From Bacteroidota bacterium (lineage in GTDB: Bacteria; Bacteroidota; Bacteroidia; AKYH767-A; 2013-40CM-41-45), in contig QQVM01000020.1 of the NCBI GenBank assembly GCA_003389385.1, positions 1 to 64,000 of the forward strand: a DNA stretch of 64,000 bases. The letters run 5' to 3'. Within the stretch, counting starts at the first letter, position 1. Every line of letters starts with the position of its first letter. The position numbers and the translations under genes were made by a program. The notes under the pieces are model-generated. The model was given only the letters and a program-made list of their open reading frames with translations. It searched no databases and was not told the DNA's origin. This document shows positions 8,590 through 17,341 of the stretch, piece after piece.

Positions 8590-10206
8590 TTATGCGTTTA
8601 CTGCCAACTTGGGTTTTGCATTCAGGATTTCTTCGGTAGCGTACTCCGCGTATTGGGCAAAATTCTTTACGAATGAAGCTGCCAAAGTATTCGCTTTGGT
8701 ATCAAATTCGTTTTTATCAGCCCATGTATTTCTTGGATTGAGAATTTCTGTAGGAACTCCAGGACAGGTTTTGGGCATTGACAAACCAAACACAGGCATG
8801 GTTTCATATTCAACCTTGTCAAGTTCACCATTGAGAGCTGCTGTAATCATGGCTCTGGTGAATGATAGTTTCATTCTGGAACCTACACCATATGAGCCAC
8901 CTGACCATCCGGTATTTACAAGCCAGACATTCACTTTGTTCTTCCTCAGTTTATCTCCGAGTAGCTCTGCATATTTTGTTGGGTGTAATGGGAGGAAAGC
9001 TTTTCCGAAGCATGCGGAAAAAGTTGTGGTGGGTTCAGTAATTCCAACTTCAGTTCCTGCGACCTTTGCCGTGTAACCTGAGATGAAATGATACATTGCC
9101 TGACCTGGATTTAATTTGGATATAGGAGGCAGTACTCCGAACGCGTCACATGTAAGGAAGAAAATATTTTTCGGTGGAGCGGCCATGGACTTCTCCAACG
9201 CATTATCAATGTGGAAAATCGGGTAAGCTGCTCTTGTATTTTCAGTCTTGCTGATGTTATCATAATCCACTGAAGTGGAGCCGTCAAAAAACTCAACATT
9301 TTCAACAAGGGATCCAAACTTAATGGCATTGAAAATCTGTGGTTCTTTTTCTTTGGAGAGATTGACACATTTGGCATAACATCCGCCTTCGAAATTAAAT
9401 ACAGATTCATCCGACCAGCCGTGCTCATCATCTCCGATCAGTCCGCGATTTGGATCCGCAGAAAGGGTAGTTTTTCCTGTACCGGAAAGACCGAAAAAGA
9501 TTGCCGTATCTCCTGCCTTGCCCTGATTTGCGGAGCAATGCATGGACAATACATTTTTATCGTGTGGAAGTACATAATTCAACACAGAGAAAATTCCCTT
9601 CTTGATTTCGCCTGTATAAGCCGTGCCTCCAATGAGAATGATTCTTTTTGTGAAATTCAGAATAGCAAAGTTGCTTTGCCTTGTTCCGTCAACATGAGGA
9701 TCTGCTAGGAATCCCGGGGCTGCCAGGATTGTCCAGTCAGAATGCACAGTCTTGAGTATTTCCTCATGACTTGGACGCAAAAAGAGATTGTAGGCGAATA
9801 AATTTTGCCATGGAGATTCAGTAACCACTCGAATGTTCAGGCGATGCTTCGGATCAGCACAGGCATAAGCGTCACGAACATAAATCGTCCTGCCCTGTAG
9901 ATAGGAGCATACGCGTTGGTACAAACGATCAAACTTTTCAGGGTCGAATTTGATGTTGATGTCTCCCCACCAAACTGATTTTTCTGTGACATCATCACAT
10001 ACAATGTATTTGTCCTTAGGAGACCGGCCGGTGAATTTTCCGGTATCAACTGCGAGCGCTCCGGTATCAGTGAGAACTCCTTCTCCGCGGATGATGGATT
10101 CCTCAACCAGTTCGGAAGGAGTCAAATTCCAGTAAGCATCCAGTACGTTTTTGAGGCCTAAATCTGCAACGCTGGCCTCCTTGGCTTTAAAACCGAATTC
10201 GTTCAT
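8590..10206 (-). CDS. pckA: Phosphoenolpyruvate carboxykinase (ATP)
   Basis: PckA converts oxaloacetate plus ATP to phosphoenolpyruvate, CO2 and ADP, the entry to gluconeogenesis, in the cytoplasm. The ATP-type enzyme is shown by the P-loop GLSGTGKTTLSADPNR followed by LIGDDEHGWS, the TGRSPKDKY substrate loop near residue 60, and the C-terminal RMKLSFTRAMI. The 538-residue length is normal. It has its own promoter and terminator, so it is probably monocistronic. Confidence 0.97.
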   Translation of the reverse strand: MNEFGFKAKEASVADLGLKNVLDAYWNLTPSELVEESIIRGEGVLTDTGALAVDTGKFTGRSPKDKYIVCDDVTEKSVWWGDINIKFDPEKFDRLYQRVCSYLQGRTIYVRDAYACADPKHRLNIRVVTESPWQNLFAYNLFLRPSHEEILKTVHSDWTILAAPGFLADPHVDGTRQSNFAILNFTKRIILIGGTAYTGEIKKGIFSVLNYVLPHDKNVLSMHCSANQGKAGDTAIFFGLSGTGKTTLSADPNRGLIGDDEHGWSDESVFNFEGGCYAKCVNLSKEKEPQIFNAIKFGSLVENVEFFDGSTSVDYDNISKTENTRAAYPIFHIDNALEKSMAAPPKNIFFLTCDAFGVLPPISKLNPGQAMYHFISGYTAKVAGTEVGITEPTTTFSACFGKAFLPLHPTKYAELLGDKLRKNKVNVWLVNTGWSGGSYGVGSRMKLSFTRAMITAALNGELDKVEYETMPVFGLSMPKTCPGVPTEILNPRNTWADKNEFDTKANTLAASFVKNFAQYAEYATEEILNAKPKLAVNA

Positions 10207-10238
10207 GACGGGTGTTTTTCAATAGCGAAATTGAAGCG

Positions 10239-10270
10239 CAAAGTAAGGTAAAAATTATCAGAATGCCCAA
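10239..10270 (-). promoter_or_regulatory. pckA promoter
   Basis: On the minus strand TTG (10270-10268) and TTACTTTG (10246-10239) are separated by 21 bases, a slightly loose match to the Bacteroidota consensus. It lies about 33 bases ahead of the pckA ATG. Confidence 0.5.
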
Positions 10271-10272
10271 TT

Positions 10273-10749
10273 TTAAAGCTTTCTCCTCCTTTGACAAAGC
10301 TGATTTTCATAGACATTTACCGATTTCGCGTTTTTCAAAACTTCCCTGATGAATTGAATAAATTCAGCCTGATTTTCATCCTCAAGCTCAGATAAACTGA
10401 AACAATAATCCATCTCGCCTTCCCTTCCCCACGGATTCTTTTGATAATCAATCGTTTTGTTTTTTCTTCTGGCAAACTCTCCGATGCTGTCCTCCATGGC
10501 AATCATTGACTTATAATCAGATCCGGATGCCACTGAAAAAAAAGAAACCACCAGCCTCACAGTATCTCCCATTAAATTCTTGTCATCCTCGTCGATTTCT
10601 TTTGTTGAAAGTTCTTTTGCTGTGTCCTTAAAAATTTCCTTGTTTTCATTTACCTGGACTGATGTGTTTGCATTGTTCTTAGATGTTTTGCAGGAATACC
10701 CGACGATACACATGATTATCAAAATCAAAGGCAATTTTTTGAGTTTCAT
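10273..10749 (-). CDS. Hypothetical lipoprotein (158 aa)
   Basis: The N-terminus LKKLPLILIIMCIVGYSCK looks like a lipoprotein signal with the modified Cys at about residue 20. The mature part is charged, with an acidic linker (KEIDEDDKN) and a compact region VVSFFSVASGSDY..NPWGREGEMDYC. I do not recognise a named domain. It lies 24 bases downstream of the DUF423 gene and is probably in its transcript. Confidence 0.7.
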   Translation of the reverse strand: MKLKKLPLILIIMCIVGYSCKTSKNNANTSVQVNENKEIFKDTAKELSTKEIDEDDKNLMGDTVRLVVSFFSVASGSDYKSMIAMEDSIGEFARRKNKTIDYQKNPWGREGEMDYCFSLSELEDENQAEFIQFIREVLKNAKSVNVYENQLCQRRRKL

Positions 10750-10773
10750 AATTGGGTGGTTTGATTGTTCAAA

Positions 10774-11169
10774 TTAGTTTTTTAATGCTGATATGGCAAG
10801 CATAAGCCATCCTGCTACAAAAAGAATGCCTCCTAAGGGAGTTATCGGTCCGAGAACTTTTTTCCAGCTTTCAATATTTAATATTTCCCTGCATGAAAGC
10901 AGGTACAGTGAACCGGAAAATAAAATGATCCCGGCTATGAAGAATAATCCGACACCCATAGTCTGCGAAGAAGAAAGCTTTCCGACTAATAGTGCAGTCA
11001 TTAATATCGCAAGACTATGATAAAACTGGTATCTGACTCCTGTCTCAAAAACCTGAAGCATGTCCGGATTAAGTTTTGTTTTCAACGCATGGGCGCCGAA
11101 AGCCCCAAGGATCACAGACAGGGTTCCGCTAATTGCCCCTGCTGCTAAAAGAAATTTTTGAATGTTCAT
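10774..11169 (-). CDS. DUF423 family small membrane protein
   Basis: The protein has about 131 residues and four predicted membrane helices. MNIQKFLLAAGAISG, then LGAFGAHALK, and the late ITPLGGILFVAGWLMLAI match DUF423 (E. coli YgdD family), whose function is unknown. The ATG at 11169 is preferred to a TTG seven codons upstream because it aligns with the family start. Confidence 0.88.
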   Translation of the reverse strand: MNIQKFLLAAGAISGTLSVILGAFGAHALKTKLNPDMLQVFETGVRYQFYHSLAILMTALLVGKLSSSQTMGVGLFFIAGIILFSGSLYLLSCREILNIESWKKVLGPITPLGGILFVAGWLMLAISALKN

Positions 11170-11356
11170 GTAATGCTTATGTTTTCTCAAAGATATGAAT
11201 CAATTTGCTGATTCATCATCATCATTTTATCCTCTCATCCCATGCAGATTTCCTGCACCTGAAGTTTACCACATAATTCTCAGGTTAAGTGAATATTTAC
11301 CTGAACAATTTTGCACCTAAATACTCTTGAGTTAATTTAGCACGAATTACAAACAC

Positions 11357-12679
11357 ATGAGAAAAATATTACTTGTCGGAGCCGGCAGATCTTCTTACAG
11401 TTTGATTCGATATTTACTCGCACATTCTCGCCAGGAAGAGTGGAGACTAACAGTTGCTGATGTATCACTCGAAGCAGCAATGGAAAAAATCGCCGGCCAT
11501 CCCTCCGGTGATGCCATTGTGCTTGATGTGAATGATTACAGTGCCAGAACTTCCGCAGTTGCAAATGCGGATCTTGTGATTTCAATGCTGCCTGCTCATA
11601 TGCACGTTGCTCTCGCGAAAGATTGTGTAGAAGCCGGAAAACATTTGCTCACTGCATCTTATGTTTCAGATGAAATGTCAAAATTGGATCAGGATGCTTC
11701 GGCTGCAGGCGTATTGCTCCTGAATGAAATGGGACTTGATCCGGGCATTGACCACATGAGTGCGATGAAAATTATTGACAACCTTAAGGACAGAGATGCA
11801 GAAATATTATCGTTTAAATCTTACACAGGAGGATTGGTGGCTCCCGAATCTGATGACAATCCCTGGTCATACAAGTTTTCATGGAACCCACGCAACGTAA
11901 TTCTGGCAGGGCAAGGCACTGCGAAATACGTGAAGAACGGAACATACAGATACATCCCATACCACAGATTGTTTGCAGAAGCGGAAACAATTGCCGTGAA
12001 TGGCTTTGGTGAGTTTGACGCTTATGCGAACCGCGATTCATTGTCGTACAGAAAAATATACGGTCTTGAAAACATTCCCACTATGCTGCGTGGTACATTG
12101 AGACATGCCGGATTTTGCAAGGCATGGGATGTCTTTGTTCAGCTTGGACTCACAGATGATTCTTACAAAATTGAAAATTCTGAGAACCTGACATACAGGG
12201 ATCTGTTTTCCGCATTTCTTCCTGAACTGAAACACGGCAAAGGTTTGCGTGAGAACCTGGCAGCTTTTCTCCGTTGTGACCAGAACTCGGAGATCATAGA
12301 TAAAATTGAATGGACCGGAATTTTCGGAGATGTAAAACCGGGATTGAAGGACGCCAGCCCGGCAATGATGCTTCAGTATTTGTTGGAACAGAAATGGGTG
12401 CTTAAGCAGGAGGACAAGGACATGATTGTGATGTATCATCACTTTCTTTACAAAGAAAAAGGCACTCACACGCTTAGTTCTACCTTGCTTGTGAAAGGAG
12501 AAGATTCTGTTGACACCGCAATGGCTAAGACTGTCGGACTGCCTCTTGCAATCGGAGCAAAACTTTTACTTAACGGTACTATTAAGCGAAGAGGAGTTGC
12601 AATACCGGTAGAGAAAGAAATTTATTTACCGGTGCTTAAGGAGCTTGAAGAAAACGGCATTTGCTTTGAAGAATCCTGA
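11357..12679 (+). CDS. Saccharopine dehydrogenase-like oxidoreductase
   Basis: The protein begins with a Rossmann nucleotide site (KILLVGAGRSS) and contains the family segments SMLPAHMHVALAKDCVEAGKH, NEMGLDPGIDHMSAMK and a C-terminal dimerisation and substrate domain. It resembles glutamate-forming (LYS9-type) saccharopine dehydrogenase, which links saccharopine with aminoadipate semialdehyde and glutamate in lysine metabolism. No partner lysine-catabolic gene is nearby, so the substrate is inferred only from the family. Its last 58 bases overlap the end of the opposing methyltransferase gene. Confidence 0.88.
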   Translation: MRKILLVGAGRSSYSLIRYLLAHSRQEEWRLTVADVSLEAAMEKIAGHPSGDAIVLDVNDYSARTSAVANADLVISMLPAHMHVALAKDCVEAGKHLLTASYVSDEMSKLDQDASAAGVLLLNEMGLDPGIDHMSAMKIIDNLKDRDAEILSFKSYTGGLVAPESDDNPWSYKFSWNPRNVILAGQGTAKYVKNGTYRYIPYHRLFAEAETIAVNGFGEFDAYANRDSLSYRKIYGLENIPTMLRGTLRHAGFCKAWDVFVQLGLTDDSYKIENSENLTYRDLFSAFLPELKHGKGLRENLAAFLRCDQNSEIIDKIEWTGIFGDVKPGLKDASPAMMLQYLLEQKWVLKQEDKDMIVMYHHFLYKEKGTHTLSSTLLVKGEDSVDTAMAKTVGLPLAIGAKLLLNGTIKRRGVAIPVEKEIYLPVLKELEENGICFEES

Positions 12680-13401
12680 TCGGGATTTTGCTTCAATCCT
12701 ATGTAGTACTCCCTGGTGAGTTCTATGTACTCATCAGTGTAATTCCCGTTCATGTCGTTAGTAATCAGACTTTCTTCCCTTATTACGCTCAGGTCATAGC
12801 TGAATACCATGATAACCCTTTTTTCAGGCCGGTCAGGTTTGGTTTTAATCTTCACAATCCGGTTGCAGAAGAGCCCGCGTTTTTGGGCCAGCTCCATGAA
12901 CTCAATGCCTTCTCTGGAAGGCAGTATCAGACAAAAGATTCCGGATGGAACTAAAAGCCTTTTCACACCTTCAACTATTTCCTTAAAAGATAACAGATCA
13001 TTGTGTCTGGCATTTAGTCTTGACTCTCCATTTGGTTTGGATGCATGATGAAAATAAGGAGGATTGCTTACAATGAGATCATAACGTTCAGGAGATTTTT
13101 CAGAGTACTCCTGAAAACTTTGGTGAATGATATGCAAACGCTCAAACCATGGTGAAATCCTGAAGTTTTCCTTAGCCTGTAAATACGCGCATTCATCAAT
13201 ATCAATCGCATCTATCTCTGCTTGCGTTTTCTGAGCCAGCATCAGTGCAATGATTCCGCTCCCAGTGCCGATATCCAGTATCCTGTTGGCTCTGGCTGGA
13301 TTCAGCCAGGAACCTAACAATACGGCATCGGTGCCGCCTTTCTTCGCACATTTATCCTGGTGAACAGTGAATTGTTTGAACCGGAATGATTCTTCATTCA
13401 T
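12622..13401 (-). CDS. trmN6: tRNA1(Val) A37 N6-methyltransferase (TrmN6/YfiC family)
   Basis: This is a class I SAM-dependent methyltransferase. RFKQFTVHQDKCAKKGGTDAVLLGSW is the YfiC-type N-terminus, ILDIGTGSGIIALMLA is the SAM site and SNPPYFHH is the NPPY adenine-N6 catalytic motif. The family modifies A37 of tRNA1(Val). It is slightly longer than usual, with a Ser-rich C-terminal tail that overlaps the 3' end of the saccharopine dehydrogenase gene on the other strand. Confidence 0.9.
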   Translation of the reverse strand: MNEESFRFKQFTVHQDKCAKKGGTDAVLLGSWLNPARANRILDIGTGSGIIALMLAQKTQAEIDAIDIDECAYLQAKENFRISPWFERLHIIHQSFQEYSEKSPERYDLIVSNPPYFHHASKPNGESRLNARHNDLLSFKEIVEGVKRLLVPSGIFCLILPSREGIEFMELAQKRGLFCNRIVKIKTKPDRPEKRVIMVFSYDLSVIREESLITNDMNGNYTDEYIELTREYYIGLKQNPDQDSSKQMPFSSSSLSTGK

Positions 13402-13457
13402 AAATCGTATTTACAAGATAAAAATATAAAAGACTCGTTTACACAAGTATAATAAAA

Positions 13458-13994
13458 TTATTGCAGATAAATGTCCAGCAGTCCGGGGGGAAGTTCCATC
13501 AATATACTTTTTTCATCTTCATTCAGCTCTTCAATGAATTCTTCTGTCAGTGGTATCAATACCTCCTTGCCTCCAACCTTGCAAAGTCCGATATAATGCA
13601 TTGGATATTCCTGCACTTCTTCTATAATCCCAATCTCTCCAAAGCTCTTATCAAAAACAGTAAATCCTGCCAGGTCTTCCCATTTCAAGCTTTCTGAACT
13701 CGATTTCTTGGCGTTGCTTTCAAAGTAGATTTTATTTCCGGTAAATTTTTTCGCCTCTGTTTCATCATCAATGCTTTCAAGTTTGATGATAATGTTTCCT
13801 CCTCTTTGTGCAACTTTCTGAATTAAATAAGGTACCGGCAAGCCTTCCCGTTCAATGAAAATATAATCAGCTTCAGCCACATCAGGTACAGTCTCACTTT
13901 CCTCATCCAAGGCAAGCACCATCTCACCATTGAAGCCATATGCCTTCGCGATGAATCCGGATTCCAGAAGTAACTCTTTTCTTAATTCAATCAT
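13458..13994 (-). CDS. rimM: 16S rRNA processing protein RimM
   Basis: RimM assists maturation of the 30S head and binds S19. ESGFIAKAYGFNGEMVLAL is the N-terminal RimM motif, and the PRC-barrel half carries LAGFTVFDKSFGEIG and VLIPLTEEFIEELNEDE. Length is usual (about 175). It follows rpsP, as in most bacteria, but a terminator-like hairpin lies between them and trmD and rplS are absent from this site. Confidence 0.93.
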   Translation of the reverse strand: MIELRKELLLESGFIAKAYGFNGEMVLALDEESETVPDVAEADYIFIEREGLPVPYLIQKVAQRGGNIIIKLESIDDETEAKKFTGNKIYFESNAKKSSSESLKWEDLAGFTVFDKSFGEIGIIEEVQEYPMHYIGLCKVGGKEVLIPLTEEFIEELNEDEKSILMELPPGLLDIYLQ

Positions 13995-14008
13995 GGTTCT
14001 AAAATAAA

Positions 14009-14037
14009 AAATCCGCTCCAGTTTACCGGAGCGGATT
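14009..14037 (-). terminator. Terminator or attenuator between rpsP and rimM
   Basis: AATCCGCTCC and GGAGCGGATT pair around a short loop, and the minus-strand product then reads TTTTTTATTTT, a good intrinsic terminator. It ends only about 15 bases before the rimM ATG, so rimM should be expressed through readthrough. Confidence 0.75.
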
Positions 14038-14056
14038 AAATTTGAATTCTTGCAAA

Positions 14057-14596
14057 TCAGGATTCAGAAGAAGCTTCCTCTGATCCTGCTTCATTTTCAA
14101 CTGCCGGTGTTTCCGGAGCCACTTCTTCAGCAGGAGGCGGAGTGTTCTTTACTCTGATTGCTTCCATTTTGGCTTCTTTTTTCTTTGTCTCTTCAGCAAT
14201 TCTGTTTTCCATTGCCTTGAGATTTTCCTTGCCAACCCGGCTGCGCTTCTCATCGATCTTCGTACTCTTGGCTTCTGACCATTCTTTGAATTTGGCTTCA
14301 GCCTGCTCCTGAGTGAGTGCGCCTTTTTTTACGCCGTTCAAGAGGTGATTGTGATAAAGTACTCCTTTGTAAGAAAGAATTGCACGACAAGTGTCTGTAG
14401 GCTGTGCACCTTTGTGCAGCCAAGACAAGGCCTTGTCATGATTGATTTGAATGGTTGCGGGTACTGTGTTGGGGTTGTAGTTACCGATTACCTCGATATA
14501 CTTACCATCCCTCGGAGCACGACTATCCGCCACCACAATGTGGTAATAAGCATTGTGCTTTTTACCATGACGCGCTAATCTGATTTTTACTGGCAT
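14057..14596 (-). CDS. rpsP: 30S ribosomal protein S16 with C-terminal extension
   Basis: The first 80 residues are S16 (MPVKIRLARHGKKHNAYYHIV, then DGKYIEVIGNYNP), a primary 16S-binding protein needed for 30S assembly. The protein is about twice the length of E. coli S16. The extra part is a Lys/Glu-rich helix followed by an acidic Pro/Ala/Glu tail (APETPAVENEAGSEEASSES), a feature I associate with Bacteroidota S16. Confidence 0.96.
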   Translation of the reverse strand: MPVKIRLARHGKKHNAYYHIVVADSRAPRDGKYIEVIGNYNPNTVPATIQINHDKALSWLHKGAQPTDTCRAILSYKGVLYHNHLLNGVKKGALTQEQAEAKFKEWSEAKSTKIDEKRSRVGKENLKAMENRIAEETKKKEAKMEAIRVKNTPPPAEEVAPETPAVENEAGSEEASSES

Positions 14597-14946
14597 CTTT
14601 TAATTTTTTGATGGTTTGTGATTCCCTTGCCATCTGTCCTGGATGACCAAACATTCTCCCATGTCCGTTTAAAAGGGACGCAAAGATGCGATTTAATCAT
14701 GTCATGAGCAAGTATTTCCGCTTTTTTTCGGATTTTTCTCCTGAATATCATCAGATAAATCATGTCATGTCATTTTTGCCTGATCGACATAATTTTCACT
14801 CTTTTGGCGTTAAACACAGCGTCTCGTGAATAAATTTTACTGTAGCTAATAAACGAATAGCGCCGACTTAGCGCTGTTTTGCGTATTTTTGAGAAAACTC
14901 AACTGACAGCGCTTCATAAGATGAACGCGTTTTTTTTGAAATTTCA
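14597..14946. other. 350-base intergenic region with divergent promoters
   Basis: This gap between rpsP and pcrA holds the rpsP promoter at 14681-14711 (minus) and a candidate pcrA -7 element TATTTTTG at 14884-14891 (plus). A small inverted repeat AGCGC (14859-14863) and GCGCT (14871-14875) lies just upstream of that element. I see no frame with coding character and no recognisable RNA gene. Confidence 0.6.
14681..14711 (-). promoter_or_regulatory. rpsP promoter
   Basis: On the minus strand TTG (14711-14709), 20 bases, then CATCTTTG (14688-14681) followed by CGTCCC. It shares the TTTGCnnCCC extension of the other strong promoters in the window. It leaves a leader of about 80 bases before rpsP. 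Confidence 0.6.
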
Positions 14947-17265
14947 ATGAATCCCAACTATCTGGACGAACTCAATAAGGAACAAAGGGAAGCAGTGCTG
15001 CATTCCGATGGTCCGGTGATGATTATCGCCGGCGCAGGATCAGGCAAGACCCGGGTTTTGACATACAGAATAGCTCATCTGCTGAAACAGGGAGTTGATG
15101 CGTTTCAAATTCTTGCTCTGACTTTCACCAATAAGGCAGCAAAGGAAATGCGGGAGAGGATCGAGAAAATCACCGGAGGGGAAGCAAGAAACCTCTGGAT
15201 GGGCACATTTCATGCGGTCTTCGCTAAGATCCTCCGAATAGAAGCCCAGCGCCTCGGCTATCCTTCCAACTTCACAATTTATGATACTGATGATGCCAAG
15301 AGCATCATGAGGGACTTGCTAAGGGAGCAGGGTCTGGATGATAAAATCTATAAGCCGGATGTAATCCTGAACAGAATTTCCGCTGCTAAAAACAATCTGT
15401 ATTCATGGCAGGACTATCAGAACAACCTGAATTTTGTGGCGGATGACAATTCGTCCGGCAGACCTAAAACCGGCTTGTTGTATGAGCTGTATGTTAAAAA
15501 ATGTTTCAAGGCATCCGGAATGGATTTCGATGACTTGCTTTTTAACATGTACATACTGCTCACGAAGTTTCCTGATGCTTTGCATAAGTATCAGCATAAG
15601 TTCAAGTACATACTGGTGGATGAGTTTCAGGACACCAACTACGCTCAGTACATGGTTCTTAAAAAACTTGCAGCCGCCTATGAAAATATTTGTATCGTCG
15701 GTGATGACGCACAGTCCATCTATGCTTTCCGCGGCGCAAACATTCAGAACATTCTGAATTTTCAGAACGACTATCCTGACCTGAATGTATTTAAGCTCGA
15801 ACAGAATTACAGATCAACGAATAGTATTGTACAGGCTGCCAATTCAATCATAGAAAAAAATACCAAGCAGCTGAAGAAAGTGGTTTGGACTGCAAATGAT
15901 CTTGGTGATAAGATCACCCTCATGAAAGCCCTGAGCGATAACGAAGAGGGCGTTATGGTGGCCAATGCTATATTCGAGATGAAGGTGAACAGGCAGTGGA
16001 GGAACAAGGACTTCGCCATCCTGTACAGAACAAATGCCCAATCACGATCAATGGAAGAGGCTCTGAGGAAACTCAACATTCCTTACCGAATTTACGGTGG
16101 ACTTTCATTTTACAAGAGGAAGGAAATCAAGGACCTTCTTGCTTATTTCAGGCTTGTCATCAATCACAATGACGAGGAAGCTCTGAAAAGAATTATCAAT
16201 GTGCCCGCCAGAGGAATTGGAAAAACTACTATTGAGAAGCTGACTGTAACCGCTTCCGAGCTTGACTGCAACATTTGGCAACTGATAGACAATCCTGCTC
16301 AAAATCCATGCGGATTCAATAGCGGAACTCTCGCCAGGCTGATTGATTTCGCTACTATGATCAAAAGCTTTTCCGTTAAGCTTAAAAACACAAACGCCTT
16401 TGATCTCGCCAGTTCCATCTCGACTTCTTCAGGGCTCGTTCGTGAGCTTTATGATGACAAAACTCCTGAAGGACTCAGCAGGTATGAAAACGTGCAGGAG
16501 CTACTGAGCGGTATTAAGGAATTTGTTGACGGTGGATCAGGCATTACTCCAGAAGGCGATGAAACTCATTATGACCATGATCCGGAACTGAAAACTCTCG
16601 AGCAATACATGCAGGACATTTCTCTGCTTACTGATGCAGATGAAAACGACAAGGAAAACGATGATCAGGTTTCTCTCATGACTTTGCATGCGGCAAAAGG
16701 ACTTGAGTTTCCCGCAGTCTTTCTCGTCGGACTTGAGGAAAATTTATTCCCTTCCCAAAGATCAATGGATTCCAGAGAAGATCTGGAGGAAGAAAGAAGG
16801 TTGTTCTATGTAGGAGTGACCCGCGCAGAAAAATGCCTTACTATTTCTTATGCCACATCCCGGTATAAATGGGGGAACCTCATCATTTGCGAGCCAAGCA
16901 GATTCATAGAAGAAATTGATCCTGCTTTTATTTTCGAGGCATTTCCATCCAGAAGACAAATATCCCCACCGGTTGCTGACATGCCGGAACGCTGGGGTTC
17001 TCACGCTCTGAAATCAGCTGATACCCTGAATGAAAAACTTCGACAGGGTAAGCTTAAAAAACTTGGATCTACTTCTCCTGCAAATTCAGAAGCCACCAGC
17101 CTGAATCTTCAGTCCGGAATGCAGGTTGAACATGAACGTTTCGGCCTAGGAAAAGTATTGCAGGTTGAAGGAGATGCGGGTGATACCCGCGCAACTATCT
17201 TCTTCCAGGGTTTTGGAAACAAGCAATTGCTCCTAAAATATGCCCGATTAAAGGTTCTTGGCTGA
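14947..17265 (+). CDS. pcrA: UvrD/PcrA-type ATP-dependent DNA helicase
   Basis: This SF1 3'-5' helicase acts in nucleotide excision repair, removal of RecA filaments and replication restart. Motif I is IAGAGSGKTRVLTYRI near residue 28, motif II VDEFQDTNYAQY, motif III VGDDAQSIYAFRGA, motif IV-like LEQNYRS, motif V LMTLHAAKGLEFPAVFL and motif VI RRLFYVGVTRAEK. The C-terminus (VEHERFGLGKVLQVEG) is the PcrA RNA-polymerase-binding Tudor-like tail. Length of 772 is normal. Confidence 0.95.
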   Translation: MNPNYLDELNKEQREAVLHSDGPVMIIAGAGSGKTRVLTYRIAHLLKQGVDAFQILALTFTNKAAKEMRERIEKITGGEARNLWMGTFHAVFAKILRIEAQRLGYPSNFTIYDTDDAKSIMRDLLREQGLDDKIYKPDVILNRISAAKNNLYSWQDYQNNLNFVADDNSSGRPKTGLLYELYVKKCFKASGMDFDDLLFNMYILLTKFPDALHKYQHKFKYILVDEFQDTNYAQYMVLKKLAAAYENICIVGDDAQSIYAFRGANIQNILNFQNDYPDLNVFKLEQNYRSTNSIVQAANSIIEKNTKQLKKVVWTANDLGDKITLMKALSDNEEGVMVANAIFEMKVNRQWRNKDFAILYRTNAQSRSMEEALRKLNIPYRIYGGLSFYKRKEIKDLLAYFRLVINHNDEEALKRIINVPARGIGKTTIEKLTVTASELDCNIWQLIDNPAQNPCGFNSGTLARLIDFATMIKSFSVKLKNTNAFDLASSISTSSGLVRELYDDKTPEGLSRYENVQELLSGIKEFVDGGSGITPEGDETHYDHDPELKTLEQYMQDISLLTDADENDKENDDQVSLMTLHAAKGLEFPAVFLVGLEENLFPSQRSMDSREDLEEERRLFYVGVTRAEKCLTISYATSRYKWGNLIICEPSRFIEEIDPAFIFEAFPSRRQISPPVADMPERWGSHALKSADTLNEKLRQGKLKKLGSTSPANSEATSLNLQSGMQVEHERFGLGKVLQVEGDAGDTRATIFFQGFGNKQLLLKYARLKVLG

Positions 17266-17287
17266 TTGGATTGATTTCCTACCTTTG
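17258..17287 (+). promoter_or_regulatory. Promoter for the DUF4290 gene (TTG-N19-TACCTTTG)
   Basis: TTG at 17258-17260, exactly 19 bases, then TACCTTTG at 17280-17287 match the Bacteroidota consensus. The -33 part lies inside the last codons of pcrA. It probably drives DUF4290 and perhaps the desaturase. Confidence 0.75.
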
Positions 17288-17341
17288 TCTTTCATCCCGA
17301 TAAATGTTTTATAGACTGATTCGGGAATTGACTTGACCCTC

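Noticed and set aside
14819-14946. Possible small RNA or origin in the rpsP-pcrA gap
   Set aside because: Only a 5-base inverted repeat and promoter-like elements are seen; there are no DnaA boxes, AT-rich repeats or terminator.
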